64,000 bases of DNA from Paenibacillus polymyxa (GCF_001719045.1 NZ_CP015423.1:4277501-4341500), one strand, 5' to 3'; positions 8,603 through 17,515 are shown, counted from the stretch's first letter. Made by a program: numbers and translations. Notes: generated by a model not told the origin, from the letters alone.

Positions 8603-9799
8603 TTGCAAGCACAATACAGATCGACCCGGGCCGAAATAAACCTGGATCTCCTTGGCGCCAACTATGAAGCTTTTCGCAAGGCATTGCCAGCGGATAAGCT
8701 GATGCTGGTCTGTGTCAAGGCAAATGCCTACGGACACGGTGCCGTGGAAATTTCAAAGGAATTGGAACGCCTTGGTGCGGATTATTTGAGCGTCGCTTTT
8801 CTGGATGAAGCGTTGGAGCTTCGTCATGCGGGGGTTCAGCTACCAATTCTAGTACTCGGTTATACCTCACCGGAAGCTGTACAAACGGCTTGGGAGCATG
8901 ATATCTCATTGACAGTGTTCAGTGAGGAAGTGCTGGAGGGTATCCGCAGACTGGACCGCCAAGGAAACGAACGCAAGCTGAAGGTGCACATCAAAATAGA
9001 CAGCGGCATGGGAAGACTGGGTTTGTTGCCTGGAGAAGAGGCTATGGCTTTTGTCCGGCAGGCTAACGAATTAGAGCAAGTGCTGCTGGAAGGCATGTAC
9101 ACCCATTTTGCCCGCGCGGATGAAGAAGACAAAAGCTATACACTGCTACAATATGATCGGTTTCGGGGCGTGGCGGAAGCGCTAAGGGAACAAGGTATCA
9201 CCATTCCCATTATACATACGGGCAACAGCGCCGCCACCATTGATACCCCTTCTCTTTCCCCCAATATGGTGCGGATTGGTATCAGTATATACGGTCTGTA
9301 CCCGTCTGATGAGGTTAACCGGCAAGCCATTGAACTGTTGCCTGTGTTGTCATTAAAGACGGCAGTGGTTTATACCAAGACGCTTCCTCCCGGCTGGGGA
9401 GTTAGCTATGGCACCCGGTACGTGACCTCCAGTGAAGAACGGATCGGTACACTGCCAATCGGCTATGCGGATGGATACTCCCGCATGCTGAGTGGGAAGA
9501 TCGAAGTGTTGATACGCGGTCGCCGCGTCCCGGTACTCGGTACGATTTGCATGGACCAGTGTATGGTATCCTTACAATCTTTCGCAGAAGATGCGGAAGA
9601 AATCCAAACCGGCGAAGAGGTTGTTCTCATCGGCCAGCAGTCCGGCGAAACTATCGCGGCGGATGAGCTGGCATCCAAGCTTGGTACGATCCACTATGAG
9701 GTAATCTGCATGATCGCAGACAGGGTACCGCGTGTATACACACGAGGTCATGTTCCTGTTGTTCGAGTGAACTCGCTTCTTCCAACCCGCTGGAATTAA
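8603..9799 (+). CDS. alr: Alanine racemase
   Basis: PLP enzyme converting L-alanine to D-alanine for peptidoglycan. The 398-residue protein has the PLP lysine in VKANAYGHG (Lys39) and the second catalytic residue, Tyr near 269, in GVSYGTRY. The C-terminal beta-domain includes RIGTLPIGYADGYSR and GTICMDQCMV. It starts at a TTG preceded by GAAGGTG with suitable spacing; no in-frame ATG lies nearby. Position after the ydcC-like gene and before the endoribonuclease toxin pair matches the Bacillus order, identifying it as the housekeeping alr. Confidence 0.96.
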   Translation: MQAQYRSTRAEINLDLLGANYEAFRKALPADKLMLVCVKANAYGHGAVEISKELERLGADYLSVAFLDEALELRHAGVQLPILVLGYTSPEAVQTAWEHDISLTVFSEEVLEGIRRLDRQGNERKLKVHIKIDSGMGRLGLLPGEEAMAFVRQANELEQVLLEGMYTHFARADEEDKSYTLLQYDRFRGVAEALREQGITIPIIHTGNSAATIDTPSLSPNMVRIGISIYGLYPSDEVNRQAIELLPVLSLKTAVVYTKTLPPGWGVSYGTRYVTSSEERIGTLPIGYADGYSRMLSGKIEVLIRGRRVPVLGTICMDQCMVSLQSFAEDAEEIQTGEEVVLIGQQSGETIAADELASKLGTIHYEVICMIADRVPRVYTRGHVPVVRVNSLLPTRWN

Positions 9800-10092
9800 T
9801 TTCATAACGCAAATTACCGAATAAAAGCAGGAGTTTTCGCAGAACGTCCCGAAATATGTACAAAGGAAAGAAAAGAGCGCTATAACTGTCAAAAGACGCA
9901 TTAGGCTCCGCTGACACTTGTATTTCGGGGATCAAACGCCTGTACGAAAACGAACTGCGTAGTTTATAATGGAATGCAGCATAGATGATATACGAATGTC
10001 ATATACATTCTCTTGTATTCCGTTTGAATAAATTACCGGGAATAACGTTATAATGGTACAATGGCGACAAGGTTTTGGGGGTGGAAGAGAAG

Positions 10093-10374
10093 TTGGCCAA
10101 TTTGCAGAACACCAAAAGAATAATGATCAGTTTGCCAGATCATCTCTTGCAGGAAGTGGACGGGATCGTAGCTATGGAAAATTCCAACCGCAGTGAATTT
10201 ATCAGGCAGGCCATGAAGCTGTATGTAGGTGAACGAAAAAAACGTTACATTCGTGAAGCTATGCAGCGTGGATACATGGAAATGGCTAAAATTAACTTAA
10301 CCATGGCATCCGAAGCCTTTCACGCGGAGGAAGATGCAAACAGCACCTTGGGCCGTACAGTTAGCGGGGTGTAA
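10093..10374 (+). CDS. ndoAI: Antitoxin EndoAI (ribbon-helix-helix)
   Basis: Antitoxin and autorepressor that binds and inhibits the EndoA RNase encoded next. The N-terminal ribbon-helix-helix (RIMISLPDHLLQEVDGIVAMENSNRSEFIRQAM) is followed by a toxin-binding tail with the family-typical RGYMEMAKINL. The TTG at 10093 gives 93 residues, the length of the Bacillus protein, and has a GGGGGTGG sequence about nine bases upstream; in-frame GTG (10081) and TTG (10075) would add 4 or 6 residues. Only 6 bases separate it from the toxin gene. Identity is very likely; the exact start is uncertain. Confidence 0.9.
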   Translation: MANLQNTKRIMISLPDHLLQEVDGIVAMENSNRSEFIRQAMKLYVGERKKRYIREAMQRGYMEMAKINLTMASEAFHAEEDANSTLGRTVSGV

Positions 10375-10380
10375 TCCATA

Positions 10381-10731
10381 TTGATCGTAAAGCGCGGCGA
10401 CGTTTTTTTTGCAGACCTTTCACCCGTAGTCGGTTCCGAGCAAGGTGGCGTCAGACCTGTGCTGATCATTCAAAATGATATCGGCAACCGGTTTAGTCCT
10501 ACTGTGATCGTAGCAGCCATCACCGCCCAGATTCAGAAGGCAAAGCTGCCTACACACGTGGAAATCGACGCGGCGACGCATGGCTTTGATCGTGATTCCG
10601 TTGTTCTTCTGGAGCAAATTCGGACGATCGACAAGCAGAGGCTTACCGACAAAATCACCCATTTAGACGAAGAAACCATGCGCAAAGTGAGCGATTCGCT
10701 ACAAATCAGTCTCGGTTTGATTGATTTTTAG
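10381..10731 (+). CDS. ndoA: mRNA interferase EndoA (MazF family toxin)
   Basis: Sequence-specific single-strand endoribonuclease of the MazF/PemK family, the toxin partner of EndoAI. The 116-residue product begins [32 protein letters not shown], the core of the fold, and continues with PTVIVAAIT and LPTHVEI, in line with Bacillus EndoA. It starts at a TTG six bases after the antitoxin stop, with GGGGTG inside the end of the antitoxin gene as Shine-Dalgarno, suggesting translational coupling. A terminator follows shortly after. Confidence 0.95.
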   Translation: MIVKRGDVFFADLSPVVGSEQGGVRPVLIIQNDIGNRFSPTVIVAAITAQIQKAKLPTHVEIDAATHGFDRDSVVLLEQIRTIDKQRLTDKITHLDEETMRKVSDSLQISLGLIDF

Positions 10732-10757
10732 CGTGATGGAACGACGAGTGAAACGGG

Positions 10758-10787
10758 AAAAGGGCAGCGCTTGGGCGCTGTCCTTTT
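10758..10787 (+). terminator. Intrinsic terminator after ndoA
   Basis: Stem AAAAGGGCAGCGC / GCGCTGTCCTTTT with a 4-base loop; symmetrical A/T flanks. Confidence 0.8.
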
Positions 10788-10910
10788 GCGTGTCCAATGA
10801 AAAATGCAGGTAGGGCTTGCTTTAACGTCACCTGCTGGCGCTTTGAATCATTTTTTGTGATAATGAAAGACATGGTGTAAGACAAGAGCTGTGAGGAAGA
10901 AGGGATAGGT

Positions 10911-13133
10911 TTGTCTAACGAGGAAACGAAGACGGAAATCCGGCAGGAGCCGAACGAAGCAGAACGCCAAGAGCGGATTGTCAAACAAGTGGCGAGAGAG
11001 CTGTCGCTGGCACTCAAGCAAATCCGGACAACGATCAGTTTGTTGGATGAAGGGAATACAATTCCTTTTATCGCGCGTTATCGTAAGGAAATGACAGGAG
11101 AGCTGGATGAAAATCAGCTACGTGAAATTGAAGATCGTGTGGTGTATTTGCGTAATCTGGAGGATCGTAAGGTAGAGGTCATCCGCATTATTGATGAGCA
11201 GGGCAAGCTGACGGAAGACCTGCAGGCTGCTATCACCTCTGCGGTTAAACTTCAGGAAGTGGAGGATCTGTACCGTCCGTATCGGCAAAAGCGCAAAACC
11301 CGCGCCAGTGTAGCAAAGGAACGGGGACTGGAGCCGCTCTCCATCTGGATCTGGAGCCAGCCGAAGCAGGGCGATGCTTTGAAAGAAGCGGAATCCTATG
11401 TGAATGCTGAGCTGGGAGTTGAAAATCCCGAGGCGGCCATCCAAGGAGCCTTAGATATTTTAGCTGAAAATATAGCGGATGATGCGGCTATTCGCCAATG
11501 GGTACGCCGATATACGCTGGACCATGGTATGTTGACCTCCGAAGCGAAGGATGCGGAGCAAGAATCCGTGTATGAGAACTACTATAGCTATCGTGAACTT
11601 GCTAAGAAAATGCCACCTCACCGTATTCTGGCGATTAATCGCGGAGAGCGGGAAGGCATTCTTAAGGTTGGTTTGGAGGTAGTGCCAGATTCCATTTACA
11701 ATTACGTGGCAGGTCAAGTGATTAAAGGATCATCAGTCGTGGAGGAACTGCTGCGCAGTGTCATTGAGGATGCGTATAAAAGACTTATCGCGCCATCTAT
11801 CGAGCGTGAAGTACGCGCTGAAATGACAGAGAAGGGCGAGCAGCAGGCCATCTCCATCTTTGCAGGCAACTTGCGCAGTCTGTTGCTACAGGCTCCGATC
11901 AAGGGCCGACGTGTGCTCGGTGTCGATCCGGCCTATCGGACAGGCTGTAAGCTGGCGGTTGTCGATGACACAGGCAAGCTGCTGGAAGTGGCAGTGACGT
12001 ATCCGACACCGCCGAACAACAAGAAGCGCGAGGCTGCTGAAAAGTTCAAGCAGTTGATTGCCCAATACGGGATCGAATTGATTGTCATTGGTAACGGAAC
12101 CGCTTCGCGCGAGACAGAGCAATTCGTAGCGGAAGTCATCGCGGACATTGGTGACAGCAGTCTAGCGTATCTGATCGTCAATGAGGCGGGCGCGAGCGTA
12201 TACTCTGCCTCCAAGCTGGCACAGGAGGAATTTCCCGATTTGGACGTGGCTGAGCGCAGTGCGGCTTCCATCGCACGTCGTGTGCAGGACCCTCTGGCTG
12301 AGCTGGTCAAAATTGAGCCGAAGGCTATTGGTGTAGGCCAATACCAGCATGATGTGTCGCAGAAACATCTGGATGAAAGCTTAAAGGACGTTGTCGAATC
12401 AGCCGTTAACCATGTCGGTGTGGATGTGAACACGGCTTCCTCTGCGCTGTTATCCTATGTAGCAGGGATCAACGCGACGATTGCCAAAAACATCGTTAAG
12501 TACCGTGAGGAAAACGGAAAATTCAGCAACCGTCGTCAATTGCAGAAGGTGCCGCGTCTTGGTGCAAAAACCTACGAGCAATCTGTAGGCTTTATCCGTA
12601 TACCGGGTGGAGAAAATCCGCTGGACCGTACACCGATTCACCCTGAATCGTATGCTGTCGTAGACCGCCTGTTGGCGGAACTGAACATCAGCGCTCACGA
12701 TCTGGGTACTAAGACTGCAATGGAAGCACTGAGGGTGTCCAACATTGACGAACTGGCCGCCAAGCTGGAAGTCGGCGTGCCGACACTGAAGGATATTCTG
12801 GACAGCCTCCAGCGTCCGGGCCGTGACCCACGTGACGAGCTGCCGTTGCCGGTATTCCGCAAGGATGTGCTGAAGATCGAGGATTTGGCACCGGGTATGG
12901 AACTTCAGGGAACCGTCCGCAATGTCATTGATTTCGGCGCGTTTGTCGATATCGGTATTAAAAGTGACGGGTTGGTTCATATTTCACAGCTGCGCAGTGG
13001 CTTTGTAAAGCATCCGATGGATGTCGTATCTGTCGGTGATAACGTAACGGTGTGGGTGTTGAATGTTGATTTGAAAAAAGGCAGGGTTGGTCTGACGATG
13101 AAACCTCCTGCAGAGGCGCAATCGCAGGCATAA
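10911..13133 (+). CDS. tex: Tex family RNA-binding transcription accessory protein
   Basis: Tex-like protein of 740 residues, a conserved nucleic-acid-binding factor of the Spt6 family. Recognisable parts: N-terminal helical region with NTIPFIARYRKEMTGELDE, YqgF/RNase H-like domain (VLGVDPAYRTGCKLAVVD, near residue 345), helix-hairpin-helix segment (NTASSALLSYVAGINATIAKNIVKYREENG, near 510) and a C-terminal S1 domain (about residues 660-735, GTVRNVIDFGAFVDIGIKSDGLVHISQ). Translation starts at a TTG after GAAGAAGGGATAG. Bacillus ydcI occupies the same relative position. Precise role is unclear in the whole family. Confidence 0.94.
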   Translation: MSNEETKTEIRQEPNEAERQERIVKQVARELSLALKQIRTTISLLDEGNTIPFIARYRKEMTGELDENQLREIEDRVVYLRNLEDRKVEVIRIIDEQGKLTEDLQAAITSAVKLQEVEDLYRPYRQKRKTRASVAKERGLEPLSIWIWSQPKQGDALKEAESYVNAELGVENPEAAIQGALDILAENIADDAAIRQWVRRYTLDHGMLTSEAKDAEQESVYENYYSYRELAKKMPPHRILAINRGEREGILKVGLEVVPDSIYNYVAGQVIKGSSVVEELLRSVIEDAYKRLIAPSIEREVRAEMTEKGEQQAISIFAGNLRSLLLQAPIKGRRVLGVDPAYRTGCKLAVVDDTGKLLEVAVTYPTPPNNKKREAAEKFKQLIAQYGIELIVIGNGTASRETEQFVAEVIADIGDSSLAYLIVNEAGASVYSASKLAQEEFPDLDVAERSAASIARRVQDPLAELVKIEPKAIGVGQYQHDVSQKHLDESLKDVVESAVNHVGVDVNTASSALLSYVAGINATIAKNIVKYREENGKFSNRRQLQKVPRLGAKTYEQSVGFIRIPGGENPLDRTPIHPESYAVVDRLLAELNISAHDLGTKTAMEALRVSNIDELAAKLEVGVPTLKDILDSLQRPGRDPRDELPLPVFRKDVLKIEDLAPGMELQGTVRNVIDFGAFVDIGIKSDGLVHISQLRSGFVKHPMDVVSVGDNVTVWVLNVDLKKGRVGLTMKPPAEAQSQA

Positions 13134-13178
13134 TACTTTAAATAAAGCTGTACAACCTTCTTGTGAAGGTATAACAAA

Positions 13179-13222
13179 AGCCGGAATCTCCGAACTGTAT
13201 CGGAGATTCCGGCTTTCATTTT
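13179..13222 (+). terminator. Strong intrinsic terminator between tex and cmpA (convergent)
   Basis: Perfect 14-bp stem (AGCCGGAATCTCCG and its complement) with an 8-base loop and T-rich tail; it can also serve the minus-strand gene that ends at 13239. Confidence 0.88.
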
Positions 13223-13238
13223 TGGATGCCTTTAGCTT

Positions 13239-13373
13239 TTACCCGTTGTTGGCATCGAACTCCACGCCAGGTGCTTTATGATAAAAAAACCAACAATCGT
13301 TCAACAGTTTAATTTGACGCCGGTCCTTTTTGTAAAAGGCCCGCATGAGCTGGTTGCTGAGCCATTGAGGCAA
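13239..13373 (-). CDS. cmpA: Cortex morphogenetic protein CmpA
   Basis: Small sporulation protein of 44 residues that in Bacillus acts with SpoIVA/ClpXP in coupling coat and cortex assembly. It reads from a TTG at 13373 with an excellent Shine-Dalgarno (GAGGAGGAG) six bases upstream. The product starts MPQWLSNQLMRAFYKKD and continues with RQIKLLNDCWFFY, essentially the CmpA signature, and is a few residues longer than the 37-residue Bacillus protein. It lies antisense between tex and the SprT-like gene. Short length and the non-ATG start make it easy to miss. Assignment rests on the near-identical motif run. Confidence 0.88.
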   Translation of the reverse strand: MPQWLSNQLMRAFYKKDRRQIKLLNDCWFFYHKAPGVEFDANNG

Positions 13374-13517
13374 GCCGATCTCCTCCTCTGCGTTACATCT
13401 GTATGTTTAGCATATGGGGTGGGTACCTAAAGTGTGCTTATGAATTGGGGGTTAGACTTCGGTCGTTATTTTATAATATGCTTGTCAGTAAGGAACAAAG
13501 GAGGAGAGACCGTTAGG

Positions 13518-14042
13518 ATGGAGTCCAAGTCCCTGAGCGATTCAATGAACCATTCAATGAGCCGTTCTATGAGTAATGAAGAGCTTCAAGAATGGGTAGA
13601 GCGCATTTCGCTGGAGAGCTTCGGCGTGCCGTTTCGACATCAAGCCACCTTTAATGCGCGCTTGTCTTCCACAGGTGGTAGGTATTTTATGAAAAGTCAT
13701 CATATTGAAATTAATCCACATCAACTCGCAGCTTACGGACGTTCTGAGGTGGAGAAAATTATTAAACATGAGCTGTGCCATTATCATTTGCATTTGCGCG
13801 GGATGGGCTATCAGCATCGAGATGCTGACTTCAAAGCATGGCTGGCCCGTGTAGGAGGAAGCAGGCATTGTCAGACTCTGCCGGGAAGAACGGAACGTAA
13901 GCCTCAGCCTTATCGTTACAAGCTAGTATGCGTTTCCTGTAAACAGGAGTATATGCGCAAGCGTAAGATGAATCCTCAGCGGTATCGCTGTGGGAAATGT
14001 GGAGGGAAGCTTCGCCTGTTGGCACTTGACGGCACCCCCTGA
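13518..14042 (+). CDS. SprT-like zinc metalloprotein
   Basis: 174-residue SprT-like protein (YdcK-type). The zinc-binding motif HELCHYHLH starts at His84, matching the HExxH of the SprT/Spartan metallopeptidase superfamily. A C-terminal zinc ribbon has CxxC pairs (CVSC...CGKC). The start at 13518 is chosen because AAAGGAGGAGAG lies about ten bases upstream; an open frame extends back to 13434 without a ribosome-binding site. The gene follows tex/cmpA as in Bacillus and is the last gene before a tRNA pair. Role in protein or DNA-protein crosslink turnover is inferred from the superfamily. Confidence 0.88.
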   Translation: MESKSLSDSMNHSMSRSMSNEELQEWVERISLESFGVPFRHQATFNARLSSTGGRYFMKSHHIEINPHQLAAYGRSEVEKIIKHELCHYHLHLRGMGYQHRDADFKAWLARVGGSRHCQTLPGRTERKPQPYRYKLVCVSCKQEYMRKRKMNPQRYRCGKCGGKLRLLALDGTP

Positions 14043-14086
14043 ATCATGGTAAATTAACCATACTGTAAGATAATTTACAATAATGT

Positions 14087-14162
14087 TCCCTGATAGCTCA
14101 GTTGGTAGAGCACTCGACTGTTAATCGAGTTGTCACAGGTTCGAGTCCTGTTCGGGGAGCCA
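14087..14162 (+). tRNA. tRNA-Asn (GUU), CCA encoded
   Basis: Cloverleaf with acceptor TCCCTGA / TCGGGGA (one G-T pair), D-arm GCTCAGTTGGTAGAGC, anticodon loop CTGTTAA giving GUU, T-arm GGTTCGAGTCC, and encoded CCA at 14160-14162. Confidence 0.96.
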
Positions 14163-14163
14163 T

Positions 14164-14252
14164 GGAGAGGTACCCAAGTGGCTATAAGGGGACCCTCTGC
14201 TAAGGGGTTAGGCTGCGAAAGCGGTGCGAGGGTTCGAATCCCTCTCTCTCCG
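14164..14252 (+). tRNA. tRNA-Ser (GCU)
   Basis: Class II tRNA of 89 bases: acceptor GGAGAGG / TCTCTCC, anticodon GCT inside CTCTGCTAAGG, long variable arm (GCTGCGAAAGCGGTGC) and T-loop GGTTCGAATCC. No CCA is encoded. It starts one base after the tRNA-Asn CCA, so the two are co-transcribed. Confidence 0.95.
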
Positions 14253-14269
14253 TTGGTATTTTAAGTAGA

Positions 14270-14316
14270 AAAAGGACGCTCGTATGCATTGTAATGATGC
14301 TGGCGAGCGTCCTTTT
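14270..14316 (+). terminator. Intrinsic terminator of the tRNA-Asn/tRNA-Ser transcript
   Basis: Stem AAAAGGACGCTCG / CGAGCGTCCTTTT with a 21-base loop and T-rich end. Confidence 0.82.
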
Positions 14317-14429
14317 CGTCTATATCTGCTTTGAGAATAACGGTGGACTGAAATCGTTTAAATGGAGAGGGGACGTGCTGCGTACAGCTTGAAGCGGCGT
14401 TAGCCTGTCTTGTACGCAGCCAATGACTT

Positions 14430-15305
14430 CTATTTCACGGTGTCAGCCTCGACTGTCTTGAGTATGTTCAACAGAGCATGAGCGACGCCATCTTCCGCAT
14501 TAGTCAGAGTCACTTGGGAGCAGACGGCCTTGATGTCGTCTTTTGCATTGCCCATGGCAATGCCTGTTCCTGCCATTGTCAGCATGGAGATATCATTGTA
14601 GCTGTCCCCAATCGCTACGGCTTCCTGCATGGGAATGCTCAGATGATTCGCCAGATAACGCAATGCATTACCTTTAGACGCATCCCTATGCTCGACTTCA
14701 AAGTTACGGTCTGAAGAGATGACCATGTTTAGGCCCTGAAAACCTCGATAACGCTCACGACCCCGCTCTAATTTGGCTTGATCAAAGGAGAAACAGAGCA
14801 CGTTATAAATCTCTACATCCAGTGGAATGTCCTCATATGAAGCGATCCGGGTATGTCCGGTCTGTTCATATTGTTTTTCAGCTGCATGTAATAAAGTATC
14901 CAGCGAAATATCCGGGTTGGCACTCAGCAAGCGGTCCATTTCAACAGCAAGCAGCTGATGTCCGTTTTGTGGAGAATAAATAGCGCGGTCTGTCATGACC
15001 TCATAGTAAAAGTCGTTGTCATGCAGCCAGCTCAGCACTTCAAACGTTTCACTGCGGCCCATAGGAGTAGAGGTCAACTGACGACGATGCACATCGTGTA
15101 CGGTTGCGCCGTTTGCTCCAATGACGGGAGTTACAAGCTCTGCTTCCTCTAGCTTCGTCCAGGCGTCATAAGCGGCTCTACCAGTGGCAATTGTCACCTG
15201 AACGCCTTGCTGCTGTGCTTGGCGTATAGCCTCCGCGTTCACTTTGCTTATTTTTCCTTCCTCGTTCAGCAGTGTTCCATCCATATCAATCGCAAACAGT
15301 TTCAT
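14430..15305 (-). CDS. Cof-type HAD-superfamily phosphatase
   Basis: HAD hydrolase of the Cof/IIB subfamily, 291 residues, expected to dephosphorylate sugar phosphates or similar metabolites. Motif I is DMDGTLL (nucleophile Asp7, acid Asp9), motif II lies in VTIATGRA, then a cap domain, and motifs III/IV in KGNALRYLANHL and AIGDSYNDISML. It follows a DeoR-family regulator on the same strand by about 70 bases, a pairing common for sugar-phosphate genes. An inverted repeat just downstream (14377-14386 / 14411-14420) lacks a T-run on this strand. Substrate cannot be told from sequence. Confidence 0.9.
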   Translation of the reverse strand: MKLFAIDMDGTLLNEEGKISKVNAEAIRQAQQQGVQVTIATGRAAYDAWTKLEEAELVTPVIGANGATVHDVHRRQLTSTPMGRSETFEVLSWLHDNDFYYEVMTDRAIYSPQNGHQLLAVEMDRLLSANPDISLDTLLHAAEKQYEQTGHTRIASYEDIPLDVEIYNVLCFSFDQAKLERGRERYRGFQGLNMVISSDRNFEVEHRDASKGNALRYLANHLSIPMQEAVAIGDSYNDISMLTMAGTGIAMGNAKDDIKAVCSQVTLTNAEDGVAHALLNILKTVEADTVK

Positions 15306-15374
15306 TTCTCTCCAACTCCTGTCTTTCGATATCTCTGTGATAAATCTTGAGTTCTAGCTAAGCAGTTTCATATT

Positions 15375-16136
15375 TTATGAGGGTATAACAACTTCAACAT
15401 CATAATGTTGCAAAATTTCCAGCATCGCTGGTTCTGGCAATCTGTCGGTAATCACGATATTAACTTCAGACAGATCGGCAAAACGATATGGAAAATTGAT
15501 TCCGAATTTCGAATGGTCCGCAAGGATGATCACCTGATCTGCCTGCTTCATCATCTGATGCTTCAGCATACCGTCTTCTTCATGAATTAGGCTTAGTCCG
15601 TGGGCAGATATACCACCAATCCCGATAAAGGCTTTGTCTACAAAATAGTGAGACAAAGTGGCGATCACGGAGGAGCCATATACATATCGGTGTTCTTTTT
15701 GCAGGCGGCCTCCCAACAGATGTATGGAGACACCGTCTTTACCAGATAGCACGTCAGCCTGATTGATTGAATTGGTGATGACCGAACATTCCTGCACATT
15801 CAGTCTTTCTGCACACGCCTGTACGGTGGTAGAGGAATCCAATATAATACGATCCTTATCTCGTACCATGCTGGCAGCCAGCTGTCCGATCACTTGTTTC
15901 TCCTCGGATACAGTAAGCAGTCTTTCGTTATAATTTCCAATTGGATCGTGATGAAGTGTAGGGAGAAGAGCGCCGCCGCGGGTGCGAATAATTTTTTGAT
16001 GTTCTTCAAGTTTTACGAGGTCTCGACGCGCCGTATCTCGTGAAACATTAAAAAATTCACAAATATCATCCACCGAAATACGTTTATGAAGCTGTAAGTA
16101 ATCAACGATTTTTAACATTCGTTCTTCCTGATACAT
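15375..16136 (-). CDS. DeoR-family transcriptional regulator
   Basis: Sugar-responsive regulator of 253 residues. The N-terminal DeoR helix-turn-helix (RMLKIVDYLQLHKRISVDDICEFFNVSRDTARRDLVKLE) is followed by the DeoR effector domain with ILDSSTTVQACAERL, TNSINQADVL and IGIGGISAHGLSL. A Shine-Dalgarno (AGAGGAGC) precedes the ATG. It probably controls itself and the phosphatase downstream. Upstream DNA is AT-rich with a CTTGTA/TACAAG inverted repeat that could be its operator. The inducer is unknown. Confidence 0.9.
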   Translation of the reverse strand: MYQEERMLKIVDYLQLHKRISVDDICEFFNVSRDTARRDLVKLEEHQKIIRTRGGALLPTLHHDPIGNYNERLLTVSEEKQVIGQLAASMVRDKDRIILDSSTTVQACAERLNVQECSVITNSINQADVLSGKDGVSIHLLGGRLQKEHRYVYGSSVIATLSHYFVDKAFIGIGGISAHGLSLIHEEDGMLKHQMMKQADQVIILADHSKFGINFPYRFADLSEVNIVITDRLPEPAMLEILQHYDVEVVIPS

Positions 16137-16170
16137 AGAAAGCTCCTCTGATATATAATTATTTCGGTAT

Positions 16171-16198
16171 CTTGTAAGTGATTATAAGTAAATACAAG
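16171..16198. promoter_or_regulatory. Candidate operator of the DeoR-family gene
   Basis: Half-sites CTTGTA (16171) and TACAAG (16193) form a 28-base inverted repeat in the upstream region of the DeoR-type gene. Related TTGTAAG / TGTACTTA sequences recur near 16255-16285. Binding by the regulator is inference only. Confidence 0.3.
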
Positions 16199-16380
16199 TG
16201 ATATTGCAATCGTTTATCGCTGTTTTCAGGATTTTAGTGATTTAAGATAAGGGATTGTAAGTTAATATGCATTTTGTACTTATAAAAACTGCTTTTTTAA
16301 AAATTTTAGAAATAAGTATTGCCATTCGCTATTCTATTTGATATACTCTTTCTTGTCGCCAAGTTGGCGCATAATAATAA

Positions 16381-16452
16381 GGCCCGTTGGTCAAGGGGTT
16401 AAGACACCTCCCTTTCACGGAGGTAACAGGGGTTCGAATCCCCTACGGGTCA
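16381..16452 (+). tRNA. tRNA-Glu (UUC)
   Basis: 72 bases; acceptor GGCCCGT / ACGGGTC with one G-T pair, anticodon TTC in CCTTTCACGG, T-arm GGGGTTCGAATCCCC. CCA is not encoded. A 13-base palindrome CGCCAA-G-TTGGCG ends 12 bases upstream. Confidence 0.95.
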
Positions 16453-16537
16453 TTGTTGTCTTTATAGACTACATGTTGCATGCTTAAGGGAATTCCTGAG
16501 GTCTGGTCTAATGGCGGACAGCTTGGATGAACAGCAT

Positions 16538-16613
16538 GAGCCATTAGCTCAGTTGGTAGAGCACCTGACTTTTAATCAGGGTGTCGAAGGTTCGAGTCCT
16601 TCATGGCTCACCA
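16538..16613 (+). tRNA. tRNA-Lys (UUU), CCA encoded
   Basis: Acceptor GAGCCAT / ATGGCTC, D-arm AGCTCAGTTGGTAGAGC, anticodon loop CTTTTAA giving UUU, T-arm AAGGTTCGAGTCCTT, encoded CCA at 16611-16613. Confidence 0.96.
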
Positions 16614-16628
16614 TTTATATTTTGTTAT

Positions 16629-16711
16629 GCGGTCGTGGTGGAATGGCAGACACGCTATCTTGAGGGGGTAGTGAGCGTACGCTCGTGGAGGTTCGAGTCC
16701 TCTCGACCGCA
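16629..16711 (+). tRNA. tRNA-Leu (GAG), copy 1
   Basis: Class II tRNA of 83 bases; acceptor GCGGTCG / CGACCGC, anticodon GAG in the loop TTGAGGG, variable arm stem GAGCG / CGCTC, T-arm GAGGTTCGAGTCCTC. No CCA encoded. A near-identical second copy lies at 20010. Confidence 0.95.
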
Positions 16712-16730
16712 TCAATGGAATAAACGGAAA

Positions 16731-16757
16731 AGTCTCTCGCGGTAGAGGCTTTTTTTA
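16731..16757 (+). terminator. Terminator of the Glu/Lys/Leu tRNA cluster
   Basis: Stem AGTCTCT / AGAGGCT with a 6-base loop, followed by seven T. Confidence 0.8.
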
Positions 16758-16859
16758 TTTGTGTAGTGATGTAATAAAGTAATGATTATGATGAAATAAT
16801 GATTCCATAGTATAATATAATGCCATAATGTTATAGAATGATAAGTATAAACTTATGAA

Positions 16860-17330
16860 GTGACGGTGAAAAATATGGACACTCAACTGTTAGGAAATAT
16901 ATCAGAAAATATTTTGGGCTTGTTTCCGATTGTGAAGAAGAAATTTTTCACCTACGGTCCGCTCGATTTCCCATTACACTTGTCGCCTAATAACTTTCAG
17001 GTATTACTGCTTCTGCGTGAGGTGCGCTTGTCTACGGTATCTGATTTATCCAAACAGCTCAATGTCTCACGTCCGAACATGACTCCTCTTCTGGACAAAC
17101 TGGTGGAGCATGGGTTGGCTGACCGCCAGTCGTGTGATTCGGATCGCAGAGTCGTGAATGTGGCGATTACACAGGAAGGCGATGCTTTTTGTGAACAGGT
17201 ATTTCATACCTTCTCCAATAAAATTCAAGAAAGACTGGTGTATCTGCCAGAAGAAGATTTATTGCATCTGAGCGAAACTTTGAATGAATTGAAGCATATC
17301 TTACTTAAAATCGACAACGCTGCTACGTGA
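16860..17330 (+). CDS. MarR-family transcriptional regulator
   Basis: Winged-helix regulator of about 156 residues. The central DNA-binding part is STVSDLSKQLNVSRPNMTPLLDKLVEHGLADRQ followed by the wing SDRRVVNVAIT; flanking helices form the dimer domain. The GTG at 16860 is the longest start; an ATG at 16875 (MDTQLLG) with GGTGA just before it is an equally reasonable choice. It stands alone and ends at an intrinsic terminator. No neighbouring target is obvious; ohr at 28.9 kb is too far away to pair with it, and the protein lacks an obvious OhrR-type N-terminal redox cysteine. Confidence 0.87.
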   Translation: MTVKNMDTQLLGNISENILGLFPIVKKKFFTYGPLDFPLHLSPNNFQVLLLLREVRLSTVSDLSKQLNVSRPNMTPLLDKLVEHGLADRQSCDSDRRVVNVAITQEGDAFCEQVFHTFSNKIQERLVYLPEEDLLHLSETLNELKHILLKIDNAAT

Positions 17331-17355
17331 TTAGCGTAAGTGAACTGGCTTAAAG

Positions 17356-17387
17356 ACCGCCCTTTCTTCGGAAAACAGGCGGTTTTT
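17356..17387 (+). terminator. Intrinsic terminator after the MarR-type gene
   Basis: Stem ACCGCC / GGCGGT flanked by AAA and TTTTT. Confidence 0.75.
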
Positions 17388-17515
17388 GTTGCGTGTTGTG
17401 GTATAATGGAAACCAACATACATAATTCGGTAATTTTAGCATACGTGATCTTTGAAATGGGAACAGAGAACATGATATCGTTATTTGAGAGCCTGCTAGG
17501 GAGGAAGGAACTTCT

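Noticed and set aside
14377..14420. Inverted repeat GCTGCGTACA / TGTACGCAGC downstream of the HAD phosphatase gene as terminator
   Set aside because: No T-run follows on the minus strand, so termination is not supported.
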